NCBI RefSeq assembly: GCF_017307055.1 | Contig: NZ_JAFLEQ010000014.1 | Coordinates: 27,328 to 91,327 of the forward strand | Length of the DNA stretch: 64,000 nucleotides | From: Corynebacterium mendelii | GTDB lineage: Bacteria > Actinomycetota > Actinomycetes > Mycobacteriales > Mycobacteriaceae | Direction: 5' to 3' | Part shown: positions 1 through 8,593 of the stretch, piece after piece | How the letters are laid out: every line of letters starts with the position of its first letter | Position numbering within the stretch: the first letter of the stretch is position 1 | Program-made: the position numbers and the translations under genes | The notes under the pieces: generated by a model | Database searches by the model: none | What the model was told of the DNA's origin: nothing | Seen by the model: only the letters and a program-made list of their open reading frames with translations

Positions 1-23
1 CGGACCGGCCGCGGGGGTCGCCG

Positions 24-1694
24 GTGAACAAACCACCGACACGTGTTGTTGCCGCAGTCCTGCTGCCGTTGGCTGCGGCGGTGGCCTGGCGCGGGTTGCC
101 CACCGCCAGCCACGGTCGGCAGCAGCCACACGACGGGGATCCCGCACCGGCACCCGGCGGCGGCGACACTCCACAGGACGGTCCCCCTGAGACACCGTCC
201 CGCCAGCACCCGGATACAGCCGGGACGACCACGAACGGTGACCTGCCCGGTGACAGTGACACCGCCGCCGTGCCCGCCGACGAGGCCGCAGACCCCGCAG
301 CAGAATCCGCGGGGCCCGCACAGCCGCGCGTCAGGGGGCCGTTGCGGCGCAAACGCCGTGACCTGGTGGCTGCCGGCGTCATTGCCGCGGTGTGCTGCGC
401 ACTGGTGACCACCGTGTGGGTGGGGGCACCGGTGCGCCACTCGCATCTGACGACGTTCAGCACACCGTTTGACCCGGTTTCCGCGATTGACCGGGCGCCG
501 GACAATCTGGCGGAAGCCTGGCGCCGGCCATCGCCTGCGGTGCCGGAACTGGCCCTGCCGCTGGTCGACAAAAACTCCGGGCTGGTCTTCGCCGGAACCG
601 ACGCCACCGTCACCGCCCTGGATCCCACCGACGGCCACGAGGTGTGGAGCTACACCCGTGACAGCACCCTGTGCTCGATGTCGGTGGCCAGCTGGGGAAG
701 TGTCATTGCCGCCTACGCCTTCCCGGGCGGCTGCGGTGATGTGACCGCCATCAACGCCGATACCGGCACCTACCGGGCGACCCGCAGCGATATCGCCTCT
801 TTGTCGGGGGCACCGGTGATGTCCAACAGTGCCGCGGGCACCGTCGGCCCCGACCGGCTGGAGTTGTGGCGCTCCGATCTGGTGCGCACCATCGAATACG
901 GGGACAAAACCGCCAAACAGGAACCGAATATGCAGCCCACCGAGAACTGCACCATCGATTCTGCACTGACACGGACTGAAACAGTGGCCATTGTCGAGGT
1001 CTGCCCGGCCAACCACACCGAAACAGACGGCGATGAGGGCACCAAAGCAACAGGTGAGCCGATCATTGTCGACGGCCAACAGTGGTGGCTGCGTTTTGTC
1101 GGCCGCGTTCCGGAGGATTCCCGCAAACCCGAGTTCAGCGCATCCGTCCCGCTGGACGCCCCGGCCCATCTTGTCGCCGTCGGCCAGGGACTTGCCGCAG
1201 TGGAGCTTCTCACCGGCCGGGACAGTGCCGAGATCGCCTCATTCGATGACGCCGGCACACAGATCAGCCGGCAGCCGGTGCCGCGGATGCCCGCCGATCC
1301 CCCGGGAAGCGGTGCGGTGTTTACCCCTGTCACCAGCGATCTTGCCCATGCGATGAGTTTTTTCGATGGCGCCCGGCTGATTCTTTTCTCCCCCGACACC
1401 CTGGAGATCATGGCCGTCTTCGATCAGGCGACCGGCACCCCGGTTGACATCGACGGCCAGCTGTTCATCCCCACCAACCAGGGCTATGACGTCACCGACG
1501 GCTACTCGACGGTGATCACCCGCTCCATTGCGGTGGACCGGGACAGCTACACCGGTGTCGTCGGCGTGGCGGTGGCGGGACCGGCCATCGTGGAAAAACG
1601 CGGCCGCACCCTGGTGGGGCTGCGCGACGCCGACGAAGTCGCCAAAGAACAGGCCGCCACAGGCCAGGCCACCACCACCCCGGCCGGGAGCTGA
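24..1694 (+). CDS. Membrane-anchored beta-propeller (PQQ-like) protein, Rv3212-type
   Basis: A 556-residue reading frame from a GTG at the left window edge; the frame is open further upstream, so the true start may lie outside. Residues 30-105 are Pro/Asp/Glu-rich and probably cytoplasmic. A basic stretch (about 105-112) precedes one clear membrane helix (113-134). The rest is extracytoplasmic and contains WD/PQQ-like pieces such as TVTALDPTDGHEVWSY near 190-205, typical of outer-surface beta-propellers. Position next to whiB1 and the lipid kinase matches Rv3212 in mycobacteria, whose function is unknown. No catalytic motif is visible; a structural or binding role at the envelope is inference. 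Confidence 0.75.
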   Translation: MNKPPTRVVAAVLLPLAAAVAWRGLPTASHGRQQPHDGDPAPAPGGGDTPQDGPPETPSRQHPDTAGTTTNGDLPGDSDTAAVPADEAADPAAESAGPAQPRVRGPLRRKRRDLVAAGVIAAVCCALVTTVWVGAPVRHSHLTTFSTPFDPVSAIDRAPDNLAEAWRRPSPAVPELALPLVDKNSGLVFAGTDATVTALDPTDGHEVWSYTRDSTLCSMSVASWGSVIAAYAFPGGCGDVTAINADTGTYRATRSDIASLSGAPVMSNSAAGTVGPDRLELWRSDLVRTIEYGDKTAKQEPNMQPTENCTIDSALTRTETVAIVEVCPANHTETDGDEGTKATGEPIIVDGQQWWLRFVGRVPEDSRKPEFSASVPLDAPAHLVAVGQGLAAVELLTGRDSAEIASFDDAGTQISRQPVPRMPADPPGSGAVFTPVTSDLAHAMSFFDGARLILFSPDTLEIMAVFDQATGTPVDIDGQLFIPTNQGYDVTDGYSTVITRSIAVDRDSYTGVVGVAVAGPAIVEKRGRTLVGLRDADEVAKEQAATGQATTTPAGS

Positions 1695-1990
1695 TACACC
1701 CGACCGGCCGTCAACCGGCGGGCGGACACCGACACCGCCGGACGGAAAAGAACAACCTCCGCTGCCCCTGCCCCGCTGACAACACCGTGAGGGTGGGGGA
1801 GAAAAAGCGGGGTTGGCAGCAAAGGTTTTTTCCCTGCGCTGCCGACGGTGGCGCGCAAGCGGTCACGGTGCACAGGCGGTGCTGTTTATGCGGCCGTCAA
1901 TGACGACGAGCCTTCAAGAAGACACCACTCACGGGGGTCAACAGCGTTGTCCTTTTCCCGGCTTCAGGAGCACGGCGCACGGTGAGGCTC

Positions 1991-2443
1991 TCACTGTTTG
2001 AAGGCGTAGGTGGACTGTGCCCGGCTCACCGCGGCCGGATGGATGAGCAGATACAGGCCGGTCAGTGCCACAGCAGCCACCACCACGGCCACCGGCCAGT
2101 GGCCGGATTGGATGATGTACCAGCTCACCGGCAAAAGAAGAATCTGCAGCATGAACACCGGGCCGCGCCCGAAGCGTCCGCCGCGCATGTAGTTGACCCC
2201 GGCGGCGGCCACCCCGCCGAACATGAGGATCAGGCACAGCGCTGTTCCCACCCCCAGAAAATCGGCCCGGCCCGCCGCCTGCTCGGCGAACACCGCCGAG
2301 GGATCCCGGTAGCCGAGAACATCCCGGATGATCAAAAACACGGAATAGACGAGGACCAGTGCCGATTCAGCGATCGCCAGCATTCCCGCCGCACGGACGG
2401 GCCAGGGCACGGGCACGGGATCTGTGGTGGTGGTGTCAGTCAC
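1991..2443 (-). CDS. Small integral membrane protein, Rv3217c-like
   Basis: A 150-residue protein from a GTG at 2443. Four hydrophobic segments (roughly 17-38, 61-82, 96-115, 119-140) separated by short charged loops show an integral membrane protein; the N-terminus is Thr/Pro-rich and polar. The frame continues to 3010, but that extension lies antisense to the lipid kinase, so the GTG just before the hydrophobic part was chosen. It is divergent from the kinase gene, with only 64 bp between start codons. Function is unknown; the likeness to Rv3217c rests on position and topology. Confidence 0.7.
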   Translation of the reverse strand: MTDTTTTDPVPVPWPVRAAGMLAIAESALVLVYSVFLIIRDVLGYRDPSAVFAEQAAGRADFLGVGTALCLILMFGGVAAAGVNYMRGGRFGRGPVFMLQILLLPVSWYIIQSGHWPVAVVVAAVALTGLYLLIHPAAVSRAQSTYAFKQ

Positions 2444-2494
2444 GGGCTTCAACTCTACCCGGCGGGCGGTCGCGGCCTGCAACAGGTTTTCCGC

Positions 2495-2500
2495 TACACT
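2495..2500 (+). promoter_or_regulatory. -10 box TACACT, leaderless start of the lipid kinase
   Basis: TACACT ends 7 nt before the ATG at 2508 and no Shine-Dalgarno sequence is present, which fits a leaderless transcript. Confidence 0.55.
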
Positions 2501-2507
2501 GCCCACC

Positions 2508-3485
2508 ATGCGAGCCCTGATGCTGTCGAATCCGGAATCGACGTCCCTGACGGACTCGGTGACCCGCCGAATCGTCGGCCCCCTGACCAAAGTCTGCACG
2601 ATCAAATCAGTGCACACCATGTACGCCGGACACGCCGAAGACATCTGCCGCGGACTGTCCCGCAGCGACTTTGATGTGGTCATCGTTGTCGGCGGCGACG
2701 GGACGGTCAATGAGGCCGTCAACGGGTTGTTGGGCCACGATCCCGACCACCGGCCCGGCCCGGGGGATATTCCCGCTCTGGCGGTGGTACCGACCGGCAG
2801 CGCCAATGTTTTCGCCCGCGCCCTGGGCTTTCCCAACGATCCGGAACCGGCGGCCAAACAACTCGCCTCCCTCATCGCCTCCCGGTCGGTGCGCCGCCTG
2901 CCCCTGGGCAGAGTGGAAAACCGCTGGTTCTGCGTCAACACCGGCATCGGTTTGGATGCCAATGTGATCGACAAAATGGAACGCCTGCGCAAGCGGGGCA
3001 TGATCGCCACCCCGGGCGCCTATCTGGTGCTGGGCCTCAAGGCCTGGGCAGAGGTGGTCAAACGCCGCCCGACGATCAGTTTCCGGGCGCACTCCGGGGA
3101 GAAAACCACCCATGGGGAGCATCTTCCCCTGGTGATGGTCTCCAACACGAACCCGTGGACCTACGCCGGCCCCCTGCCGGTGATCCTCAACCCGTCGGCC
3201 GCCGTGGACAACGGCCTGTCGCTGTACGGGCTGCGCGATATCGACGGGCCGGGCGGCGCGGCGGCCCTGCTGCACGCCCTGGGAATCGGCCAGCGCCGCT
3301 GGAGTCTCATGCGGGTGGATTTCCGCGAAATCCGGGTTGACGATATCGACCGTCTCGTACTCACTTCCCAGGAACCACTGAAATGGCAGGTTGACGGCGA
3401 ATCAGCGGGCAAATCCAAGAAACTCGAACTTGTTTCGTGTGCCGAAGTGATCGATGTTGTGTCACCTAGCGACAATGGAAAATAG
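2508..3485 (+). CDS. Diacylglycerol kinase family lipid kinase (Rv3218-like)
   Basis: A 325-residue DAGK-catalytic-domain protein that would phosphorylate a lipid using ATP at the inner membrane face. The glycine-rich nucleotide loop VVGGDGTVNEAVNGLL and the following PTGSANVFARALG motif are intact; GIGLDANVI is the third conserved block of the YegS/DgkB fold. ATG 2508 was chosen over an upstream in-frame GTG because it follows a -10 box by 7 nt and begins the family fold. The true substrate (diacylglycerol, sphingoid base or undecaprenol-like lipid) cannot be read from the sequence. Confidence 0.88.
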   Translation: MRALMLSNPESTSLTDSVTRRIVGPLTKVCTIKSVHTMYAGHAEDICRGLSRSDFDVVIVVGGDGTVNEAVNGLLGHDPDHRPGPGDIPALAVVPTGSANVFARALGFPNDPEPAAKQLASLIASRSVRRLPLGRVENRWFCVNTGIGLDANVIDKMERLRKRGMIATPGAYLVLGLKAWAEVVKRRPTISFRAHSGEKTTHGEHLPLVMVSNTNPWTYAGPLPVILNPSAAVDNGLSLYGLRDIDGPGGAAALLHALGIGQRRWSLMRVDFREIRVDDIDRLVLTSQEPLKWQVDGESAGKSKKLELVSCAEVIDVVSPSDNGK

Positions 3486-3944
3486 TGTTCTTTGTCACAT
3501 TTTCGTCTTAAACACTAGTATTTTCGGGATATCCGTGCGAGCATAAACCCTCGTTGGATCAGCCGCGGTCACGCGTCCGGCGATGCCACCCACTCTGTCA
3601 CAGGGGTCGGTGGCGGTAGTTTCCGGATCGTATATCCCGGCTGACGAGATTGACGGTCACATGCGACCGCCCAAGGTTGACGGGGTTGACCACCTCCACC
3701 GCTTCCCTTGCACAAAGGCGGGCGGCGGACAACCTCCTTCGGACCCGTCGGAAAAGTTTTTCCGCCCGACCGGTTGGTCCCCTGTCCCTGGTACCACCGC
3801 AAGGTTTTTCCGTGTCTGTGGAAATGCCCTGCTTTTCGCGTGCGATCAGTCAGTTCCAAAGAAACTATCAATAACGTCCGTTTTCCGGCAGTACAGCGGC
3901 GGGCAACAGAACTTTTACCCAGAATTAACATCAAGGAGACAATC
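3486..3944. other. Intergenic region upstream of whiB1 (459 nt)
   Basis: No coding frame is convincing here. It contains the palindrome CGGAAAA-gt-TTTTCCG near 3751-3766, a related GGTTTTTCC copy near 3795, several TCACA half-sites (about 3492, 3597, 3656), and the whiB1 ribosome-binding site. whiB1 is CRP-regulated in mycobacteria, but I do not see a full TGTGA-N6-TCACA site. Confidence 0.5.
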
Positions 3945-4205
3945 ATGGACTGGCGCCACAAGGCAGTATGCAGAGACGAAGACCCCGAACTGTTTTTCCC
4001 GGTCGGTAACTCCGGCCCGGCTTTGGCCCAGATCGCCCAGGCCAAAAAGGTGTGCAACCGCTGCCCGGTGACTTCCCAGTGCCTGGCATGGGCACTTGAG
4101 TCCGGCCAGGATGCCGGCGTGTGGGGCGGTATGAGCGAAGATGAGCGCCGCGCCCTCAAGCGCCGCAAGAACCGTGGCCGCGCCCGCGCCGCCAGCCGGG
4201 TCTAG
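3945..4205 (+). CDS. whiB1: WhiB1-type iron-sulfur transcription factor
   Basis: An 86-residue Wbl protein. The four cluster ligands are C9, C37, C40 and C46, the same positions as in M. tuberculosis WhiB1, followed by the G58-V-W-G-G turn and a basic C-terminal tail (KRRKNRGRARAA) for DNA contact. WhiB1 is an essential NO-sensitive [4Fe-4S] protein that binds the primary sigma factor SigA. ATG 3945 is preceded by AAGGAGAC at good spacing; in-frame upstream sequence lacks Wbl similarity. A strong terminator follows. The long upstream region suggests complex regulation. C. glutamicum calls the orthologue whcE. Confidence 0.95.
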   Translation: MDWRHKAVCRDEDPELFFPVGNSGPALAQIAQAKKVCNRCPVTSQCLAWALESGQDAGVWGGMSEDERRALKRRKNRGRARAASRV

Positions 4206-4278
4206 TATTTAGCCGCAGCCCGCAGCACAGCTTCCGGGCGAGAGGTCTCCACCACCGGAACCTGTCACCAACCTTCCA

Positions 4279-4321
4279 CCCCGCCGGGTCGGCCACCGCC
4301 GCCCCGGCGGGGATTTTTTTT
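4279..4321 (+). terminator. Intrinsic terminator of whiB1
   Basis: A perfect 10-bp stem (CCCCGCCGGG / CCCGGCGGGG) with a 14-nt loop is followed by A and eight T residues. Confidence 0.85.
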
Positions 4322-4464
4322 GAAAACCGGGACCGGTTTGGGTGCACCATCCGGTCCCGACTAGACTTTTGGCGAACCATCCGCGGCGCGGATCACTTTT
4401 CCTCCGGCAGGTCACAGACACTCCGGTTTCGCCGCACCACCCCCAACGACTAAGGAGACCGACC

Positions 4465-4539
4465 ATGAGCAAACGTGGCCGCAAGCGTAAAGAACGCCGC
4501 AAGAAGAAGGCCAACCACGGCAGGCGCCCCAACGCCTAG
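4465..4539 (+). CDS. Ribosomal protein bL37 (24 residues)
   Basis: A 24-residue, extremely basic peptide beginning MSKRGRKRKERRKKK and ending NHGRRPNA. It matches in length, order and C-terminal motif the actinobacterial large-subunit protein bL37, first found by cryo-EM of mycobacterial ribosomes, which binds 23S rRNA near the peptidyl-transferase region. AAGGAG lies 7 nt before the ATG. The gene is its own transcription unit between the whiB1 terminator and the terminator at 4718-4746. Ordinary gene callers usually miss it because of its size. Confidence 0.88.
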   Translation: MSKRGRKRKERRKKKANHGRRPNA

Positions 4540-4625
4540 TACCGGCCCCTGACGCAAGCACTGTCAGGACTGCCTGTAACCGCCCCCGGATATTCATCCC
4601 CCGGCCGGTTGTGTCGTTTTCCCCC

Positions 4626-4676
4626 GCCCGCCGCGGCAGGTGCAGCCCAGCTGCGGCTGCACCTGCCGCGGCGGGC
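4626..4676. repeat. 22-bp perfect inverted repeat downstream of bL37
   Basis: Positions 4626-4647 and 4655-4676 are exact reverse complements separated by 7 nt that themselves contain CAGCTG. There is no adjacent T run, so it is not a classical intrinsic terminator. It may act as an RNA 3' stabiliser, a Rho-independent pause, or a protein site between bL37 and the convergent rshA. Confidence 0.8.
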
Positions 4677-4717
4677 AAAGACAAGTCCCTGACAGCGCCA
4701 CCGGCGTGTTCTGTTCG

Positions 4718-4746
4718 CCCCCACCGGCTGCGCCGGTGGGGGTTTT
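4718..4746 (+). terminator. Intrinsic terminator between bL37 and rshA
   Basis: An 11-bp perfect stem (CCCCCACCGGC / GCCGGTGGGGG) with a TGC loop precedes TTTT. It ends bL37 transcripts and may also block rshA transcripts from the other strand. Confidence 0.8.
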
Positions 4747-4805
4747 CACGTGCCTGCGCCATCCGCCCGCGGATGATGGTGGCGGCGGTTGCCGGGGCCT
4801 GCGGC

Positions 4806-5075
4806 TCAGTCGCGGCTGTGCCGGATGGTGGTGGTGTGCACCCGCAGGCGCACCACAATGCGTTCTTTCAAGTGCGCCGGGGCCGGTTCACAGCAGGAAC
4901 GTTTGATCAGGCGGGCAACCTGTTTTTCAATGCCCAGTTTCTCCAGGCAGCCGGGACAGTTGTCGATGTGGGCGACAAGGGCGGCGCGACGGGATTCGTC
5001 GCAGCGGCCGTACACCAGCTCGTAGACGGAGGCGTAGACCTCCGCGCAGTCGCAGTTGCAGTCGTTGCGGCTCAT
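4806..5075 (-). CDS. rshA: Zinc-associated anti-sigma factor RshA
   Basis: An 89-residue ZAS-family protein with the H36-x3-C40-x2-C43 motif; further cysteines are C6, C8, C10, C25, C61 and C62. In mycobacteria and corynebacteria RshA sequesters SigH and releases it when its thiols are oxidised. The ATG overlaps the sigH stop codon by four bases (ATGA), so the two are translationally coupled and made together. The extra N-terminal CNCDC cluster offers additional redox-active thiols. Confidence 0.93.
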   Translation of the reverse strand: MSRNDCNCDCAEVYASVYELVYGRCDESRRAALVAHIDNCPGCLEKLGIEKQVARLIKRSCCEPAPAHLKERIVVRLRVHTTTIRHSRD

Positions 5076-5683
5076 TTCGTGGCTCCCTTCGCGGTCGTCG
5101 GATCGGCAGCATCGACATCAATGCCTGAATCACGTGCCACTTCACGTAACTTGTCGCGGAGCTGTTTTCTTCCCCGGTGCAGCCGGCTCATCACCGTTCC
5201 GATCGGGGTGTCCATGATCTCGGCGATCTCTTTGTAGGCCAGGCCCTCCACGTCGGCGTACCAGACCACCATCCGGTAGTCGTCGGATAAATCATTGAAG
5301 GCTTCGGCGATATCGTTGTTGGGCAGCAGCTTCAGCGCTTCCACTTCCGCCGACTCCAGTCCCTGCGCCTGGTGGGAGGACGAGGTCAGAAGCTGCGAAT
5401 CGGTGATCTCGTCGGCCGATGTCTGCGACGGGCGCCGTTTCGCTTTCCGGTAGGCGGAAATGTAGGTGTTGGTCATAATCCGGTACAGCCAGGCCTTCAG
5501 GTTGGTTCCCTTTTTGAAGGATCCGAACGCCTGGAAGGCCTTCATGTAAGTGTCCTGCACAAGATCTTCCGCATCCGCGGGATTGCGGGTCATGCGCAGT
5601 GCACCGGCATACAGCTGATCGATAAAGGGCAGTGCTTCCTGCTCGAAGCGCCGTTCGAGTTCGTCTGGCGTGTCATCGGCCAC
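5072..5683 (-). CDS. sigH: ECF sigma factor SigH (SigR family)
   Basis: About 203 residues with region 2 ([19 protein letters not shown], then [18 protein letters not shown]) and region 4 ([26 protein letters not shown]). SigH drives disulfide-stress and heat-stress genes such as thioredoxin and Clp systems and is inhibited by the RshA encoded next. The GTG at 5683 was chosen because GGAGG lies 8 nt upstream; an in-frame ATG at 5740 would give 222 residues. An SigA-like -10 TACTAT lies upstream. I did not find a convincing SigH auto-promoter (GGAA/GTT) in the upstream gap. Confidence 0.93.
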   Translation of the reverse strand: MADDTPDELERRFEQEALPFIDQLYAGALRMTRNPADAEDLVQDTYMKAFQAFGSFKKGTNLKAWLYRIMTNTYISAYRKAKRRPSQTSADEITDSQLLTSSSHQAQGLESAEVEALKLLPNNDIAEAFNDLSDDYRMVVWYADVEGLAYKEIAEIMDTPIGTVMSRLHRGRKQLRDKLREVARDSGIDVDAADPTTAKGATK

Positions 5684-5758
5684 GACGCTCACCTCCGCTG
5701 GGTAGTCGGGTCCGGCGGTAGCACCGGGGCCTTGCAACATGCGGTGTCCGCCGCAACC

Positions 5759-5764
5759 ATAGTA
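5759..5764 (-). promoter_or_regulatory. Candidate -10 box TACTAT for sigH
   Basis: TACTAT on the minus strand, with a 12-bp palindrome CTGCTGCAGCAG (5775-5786) just upstream that could be an operator. No clear -35 is visible. Confidence 0.35.
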
Positions 5765-5862
5765 GTGGATGGCCCTGCTGCAGCAGTCCCGCTGCCGGGG
5801 GGGGCGGAACCCGGGCGCGGCAACTGCCGCCACAGCTTTTCCCGCAACAGACGGCACGGTCC

Positions 5863-5868
5863 TAGGCT
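5863..5868 (+). promoter_or_regulatory. -10 box TAGGCT, leaderless start of ybaK
   Basis: TAGGCT ends 7 nt before the ATG at 5876; no ribosome-binding site is present. Confidence 0.45.
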
Positions 5869-5875
5869 TGGGCAC

Positions 5876-6388
5876 ATGGCAAAGAAGAAGAAATCGGCGG
5901 CCACCCCGGCCCTGCAGGTGCTGACGCAGTCCGGTGTTGCCTTCGGTGTCCACGAATTCGACCCGGGTCACGACCACTTCGGTGACCATGCCGCGGCGCA
6001 ACTGGCTGCCGAGGGAATCGAAGCCGGCCAGATTTTCAAGACACTGGTGATCCGGGAACACGGCACCACAGGCAACCGCGGACTGGCTGTCGCCTGTGTG
6101 CCGGTCACCGGCAGCCTGTCGCTGAAAAAGGCCGCCAGGGCGCTGGGATGGTCGGCCAAAGCGGATATGGCCGACCAACAGGATGCGCAGCGCTCCTCCG
6201 GCTACATTGCGGGCGGCATCTCCCCGGTCGGACAGAAAAATCCGCTGCCCACGGTCATCGACTCTTCCGCCAACAATTACGGCCGGATATGCGTCTCCGG
6301 GGGCAGGCGCGGACTCGACATTGAGCTTTCCCCGCAGGATTTGGCAGCGGTCACCGGCGCAGTCACCGCCGATATCGCCGCCGACTAG
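5876..6388 (+). CDS. ybaK: YbaK/EbsC-type Cys-tRNA(Pro) deacylase
   Basis: A 170-residue prolyl-tRNA editing-domain protein of the YbaK family, which hydrolyses Cys-tRNA(Pro) made in error by ProRS. The family hallmark [17 protein letters not shown] near residue 113 and the IFKTLVI strand are clear. The N-terminus is Lys-rich (MAKKKKS). It reads divergently from sigH and converges with the SRAP gene; the two 3' ends overlap by four bases (CTAG). Confidence 0.9.
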   Translation: MAKKKKSAATPALQVLTQSGVAFGVHEFDPGHDHFGDHAAAQLAAEGIEAGQIFKTLVIREHGTTGNRGLAVACVPVTGSLSLKKAARALGWSAKADMADQQDAQRSSGYIAGGISPVGQKNPLPTVIDSSANNYGRICVSGGRRGLDIELSPQDLAAVTGAVTADIAAD

Positions 6389-7161
6389 AACAGTTCACCT
6401 GCCGGGCTGATCAGGTGCCCGCCGGTGGTGCGCGAATCACCCACTTGCCTGCCGACCCGGCGGGTCACGAGGCTGTTGACAATCGTCTCCTGCGTGGTGG
6501 CGGCAACAGCCACGGCCTCGTCCGCGTCCCGGGTCAGCCAGCGGACGGCATTGTCGCCCTCCAGAAACACCGGCATTCTGTCGTGCAGCCAGTCGATCGG
6601 TTCCCGCGCAGCGGTGGTGACAATGGCCGCGGACACCAGGTCCAGCCCGGTATCCCACAGGCCGGCCGCCCACAACACGGGCGCGGTGCTGTCTCCGGCT
6701 TCCGCCCCGCATCCGCTGTCCCCGGCGGGTGAGACAAAGTAGGGCTGTTTGCTGCGCCACTCGTAGTAGCCGTTCATCGGCACCAGGCAGCGGCGGTATT
6801 TCACGGCCGCCCGGAAGGAGGGTTTGGCGGCCATCGTTTCCGTGCGTGCATTAAACAGCACGGGACCGTCCAGGTCTTTTTTCCAGTGCGGCAGCAATCC
6901 CCAGCGGGCGGGAACAACCAGCAACTCCAGCCCTGCAGGTGACGACCCGACCACCGACAGTGCCCCGCGGGCGGCAGCTGCCGCCGATGGATTGTCCCCT
7001 TGACCTGCCGCCCGCACAATCGGGACCGGGGTGGTGGGGGCGATATTGAATCTGGGACCGGGCAGACCTTCCGGGGCGACAACTGTGCCGATTCCCGGCC
7101 ACGCCGCAGCTGAGGCCAGCAGATGGTCACCGCCGCTGAACAATACGTAACGCCCGCACAC
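6385..7161 (-). CDS. SRAP-domain abasic-site protection protein (YedK/HMCES family)
   Basis: A 258-residue SRAP protein that would crosslink to abasic sites in single-stranded DNA. All catalytic elements are visible when GTG 7161 is used as start: C2 exposed after Met removal, N39 ([10 protein letters not shown]), E134 (PMNGYYEW) and H193 ([10 protein letters not shown]). The position of Cys2 decides the start; the longer upstream frame runs antisense into aroA. A leaderless -10 box precedes the GTG. An insertion of about 25 residues around 140-165 is low in complexity. The likely role is protecting stalled forks, which suits its location beside stress gene sigH. Confidence 0.92.
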   Translation of the reverse strand: MCGRYVLFSGGDHLLASAAAWPGIGTVVAPEGLPGPRFNIAPTTPVPIVRAAGQGDNPSAAAAARGALSVVGSSPAGLELLVVPARWGLLPHWKKDLDGPVLFNARTETMAAKPSFRAAVKYRRCLVPMNGYYEWRSKQPYFVSPAGDSGCGAEAGDSTAPVLWAAGLWDTGLDLVSAAIVTTAAREPIDWLHDRMPVFLEGDNAVRWLTRDADEAVAVAATTQETIVNSLVTRRVGRQVGDSRTTGGHLISPAGELF

Positions 7162-7169
7162 GGCCACCG

Positions 7170-7175
7170 ATTGTA
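7170..7175 (-). promoter_or_regulatory. -10 box TACAAT, leaderless start of SRAP gene
   Basis: TACAAT on the minus strand ends 8 nt before the GTG at 7161. Confidence 0.6.
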
Positions 7176-7227
7176 TCGGCTTGTTTTTCCCGCCGGTGGG
7201 CCGCCGGACCGGCGGGCCGGCACCCCC

Positions 7228-7233
7228 TATGAT
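7228..7233 (+). promoter_or_regulatory. -10 box TATGAT, leaderless start of aroA
   Basis: TATGAT ends 7 nt before the GTG at 7241, the classical leaderless arrangement; there is no purine-rich ribosome-binding site. Confidence 0.65.
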
Positions 7234-7240
7234 GGGCTGT

Positions 7241-8593
7241 GTGACCGAAACCCACCACCACGCTGATTCCTGGCCCGCCCCGCACCCGCGGCACCCTGTG
7301 ACCGGCACGCTGAGCGTTCCCGGCAGCAAGTCGATCACCAACCGGGCGCTGATCCTGTCAGCCCTGGCTGATGGCCCGTCGACGATTACCGGTGCCCTTG
7401 TGTCCCGGGACACTGAACTGATGGTTGACGCATTGCGCGGCCTGGGGGTGGCCATCACCATCGACACCACCGGCCCGCTGCCGGTGATCAGCGTCGACCC
7501 GGCGCAGCTAGGCCCCGGGCACATCGAGTGCGGGCTGGCAGGAACCGTCATGCGGTTCGTGCCGCCTGCCGCCGCCCTGGCCGGCGGGGAGGTCACTTTC
7601 GACGGTGATGCCCAGGCCCGGCTGCGCCCGATGTCGACCATGCTGGATGCGCTGGCCGATTTGGGGGTGACAGTCACCGGTTCCCGGTTGCCGTTTACCA
7701 TCGATTCCTCCGCCGGGGTACCGGCCGGCGGCAGGGTCACCATTGATGCGTCGTCCTCGAGCCAGTTTGTCTCCGGGTTGTTGTTGTCGGGGGCACGCTA
7801 TGCAACCGGCATCACCGTCACCCACGTCGGTGGGGCGCTTCCCTCCCAGCCGCACATCGACATGACCGTCGACATGCTGCGGCAGGCGGGCGTCACAGTG
7901 GACGCCGGATCGGATTCGTGGACCGTCCACCCGGGTCCGGTGGCGGCACACCACTGGGTCGTGGAACCGGACCTGTCGAATGCGGGTCCTTTCCTGGCGG
8001 CGGCGGCTGTCACCGGCGGCAGTGTGGGCATCAGGGCCTGGCCCAAGACGACAACCCAGCCCGGCGCGCAGTTCATCCCCATTTTCGAGGCCATGGGATG
8101 CACGAGCCGGTTCGACGCTGATCCGGATCATCCCGGATGCGGCACCATGACCTTGACGGGGCCGAAACCGGGGACTGTGACCGGCATCGATATTGATTTG
8201 AGCGATCTCGGGGAGTTGACCCCCACTGTGGCCGCGGTCGCCGCTGTAGCCACCACCACGTCCCGGCTGACCGGTATCGGGCATTTGCGCGGGCATGAAA
8301 CCGACCGTCTGAAAGCCCTGACCAATGAGATCACCCGTTTGGGCGGGTGCTGCCGTGACAGCGCCGACAGCCTGATCATTGAACCGGCGCAACTGCACGG
8401 CGGGCATGTGCACACCTATGCCGACCACCGGATGGCCACCTTCGGCGCGATCATCGGCCTGGCGGTTGCGGGGGTCACTGTCGCCGATATCGGGACCACC
8501 AGGAAAACCCTGCCCGATTTCAGTAGCCTGTGGCACCGGCTGGTCGACGGGCCGTCACCGCGGCTGAGCGTGGTCGAGGACGGTGAGAACTAG
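7241..8593 (+). CDS. aroA: 3-phosphoshikimate 1-carboxyvinyltransferase (EPSP synthase)
   Basis: A 450-residue EPSP synthase joining shikimate-3-phosphate and PEP in aromatic amino-acid synthesis. The signature [16 protein letters not shown] (K30 binds substrate), the LAGTVMRF segment and the C-terminal [11 protein letters not shown] motif are intact, and the length is normal. The N-terminal [11 protein letters not shown] leader is variable in the family. The start follows a -10 box by 7 nt. Its stop codon shares one base with the rsgA start, so the two are co-transcribed, as in other actinobacteria. Confidence 0.96.
   Translation: MTETHHHADSWPAPHPRHPVTGTLSVPGSKSITNRALILSALADGPSTITGALVSRDTELMVDALRGLGVAITIDTTGPLPVISVDPAQLGPGHIECGLAGTVMRFVPPAAALAGGEVTFDGDAQARLRPMSTMLDALADLGVTVTGSRLPFTIDSSAGVPAGGRVTIDASSSSQFVSGLLLSGARYATGITVTHVGGALPSQPHIDMTVDMLRQAGVTVDAGSDSWTVHPGPVAAHHWVVEPDLSNAGPFLAAAAVTGGSVGIRAWPKTTTQPGAQFIPIFEAMGCTSRFDADPDHPGCGTMTLTGPKPGTVTGIDIDLSDLGELTPTVAAVAAVATTTSRLTGIGHLRGHETDRLKALTNEITRLGGCCRDSADSLIIEPAQLHGGHVHTYADHRMATFGAIIGLAVAGVTVADIGTTRKTLPDFSSLWHRLVDGPSPRLSVVEDGEN

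Noticed and set aside
3486..3944. CRP/GlxR site upstream of whiB1
   Set aside because: Only TCACA half-sites are present; no partner TGTGA occurs at the required 6-nt spacing.
7508..8536. 342-codon minus-strand frame opposite aroA
   Set aside because: Antisense shadow; aroA signatures are intact on the plus strand.
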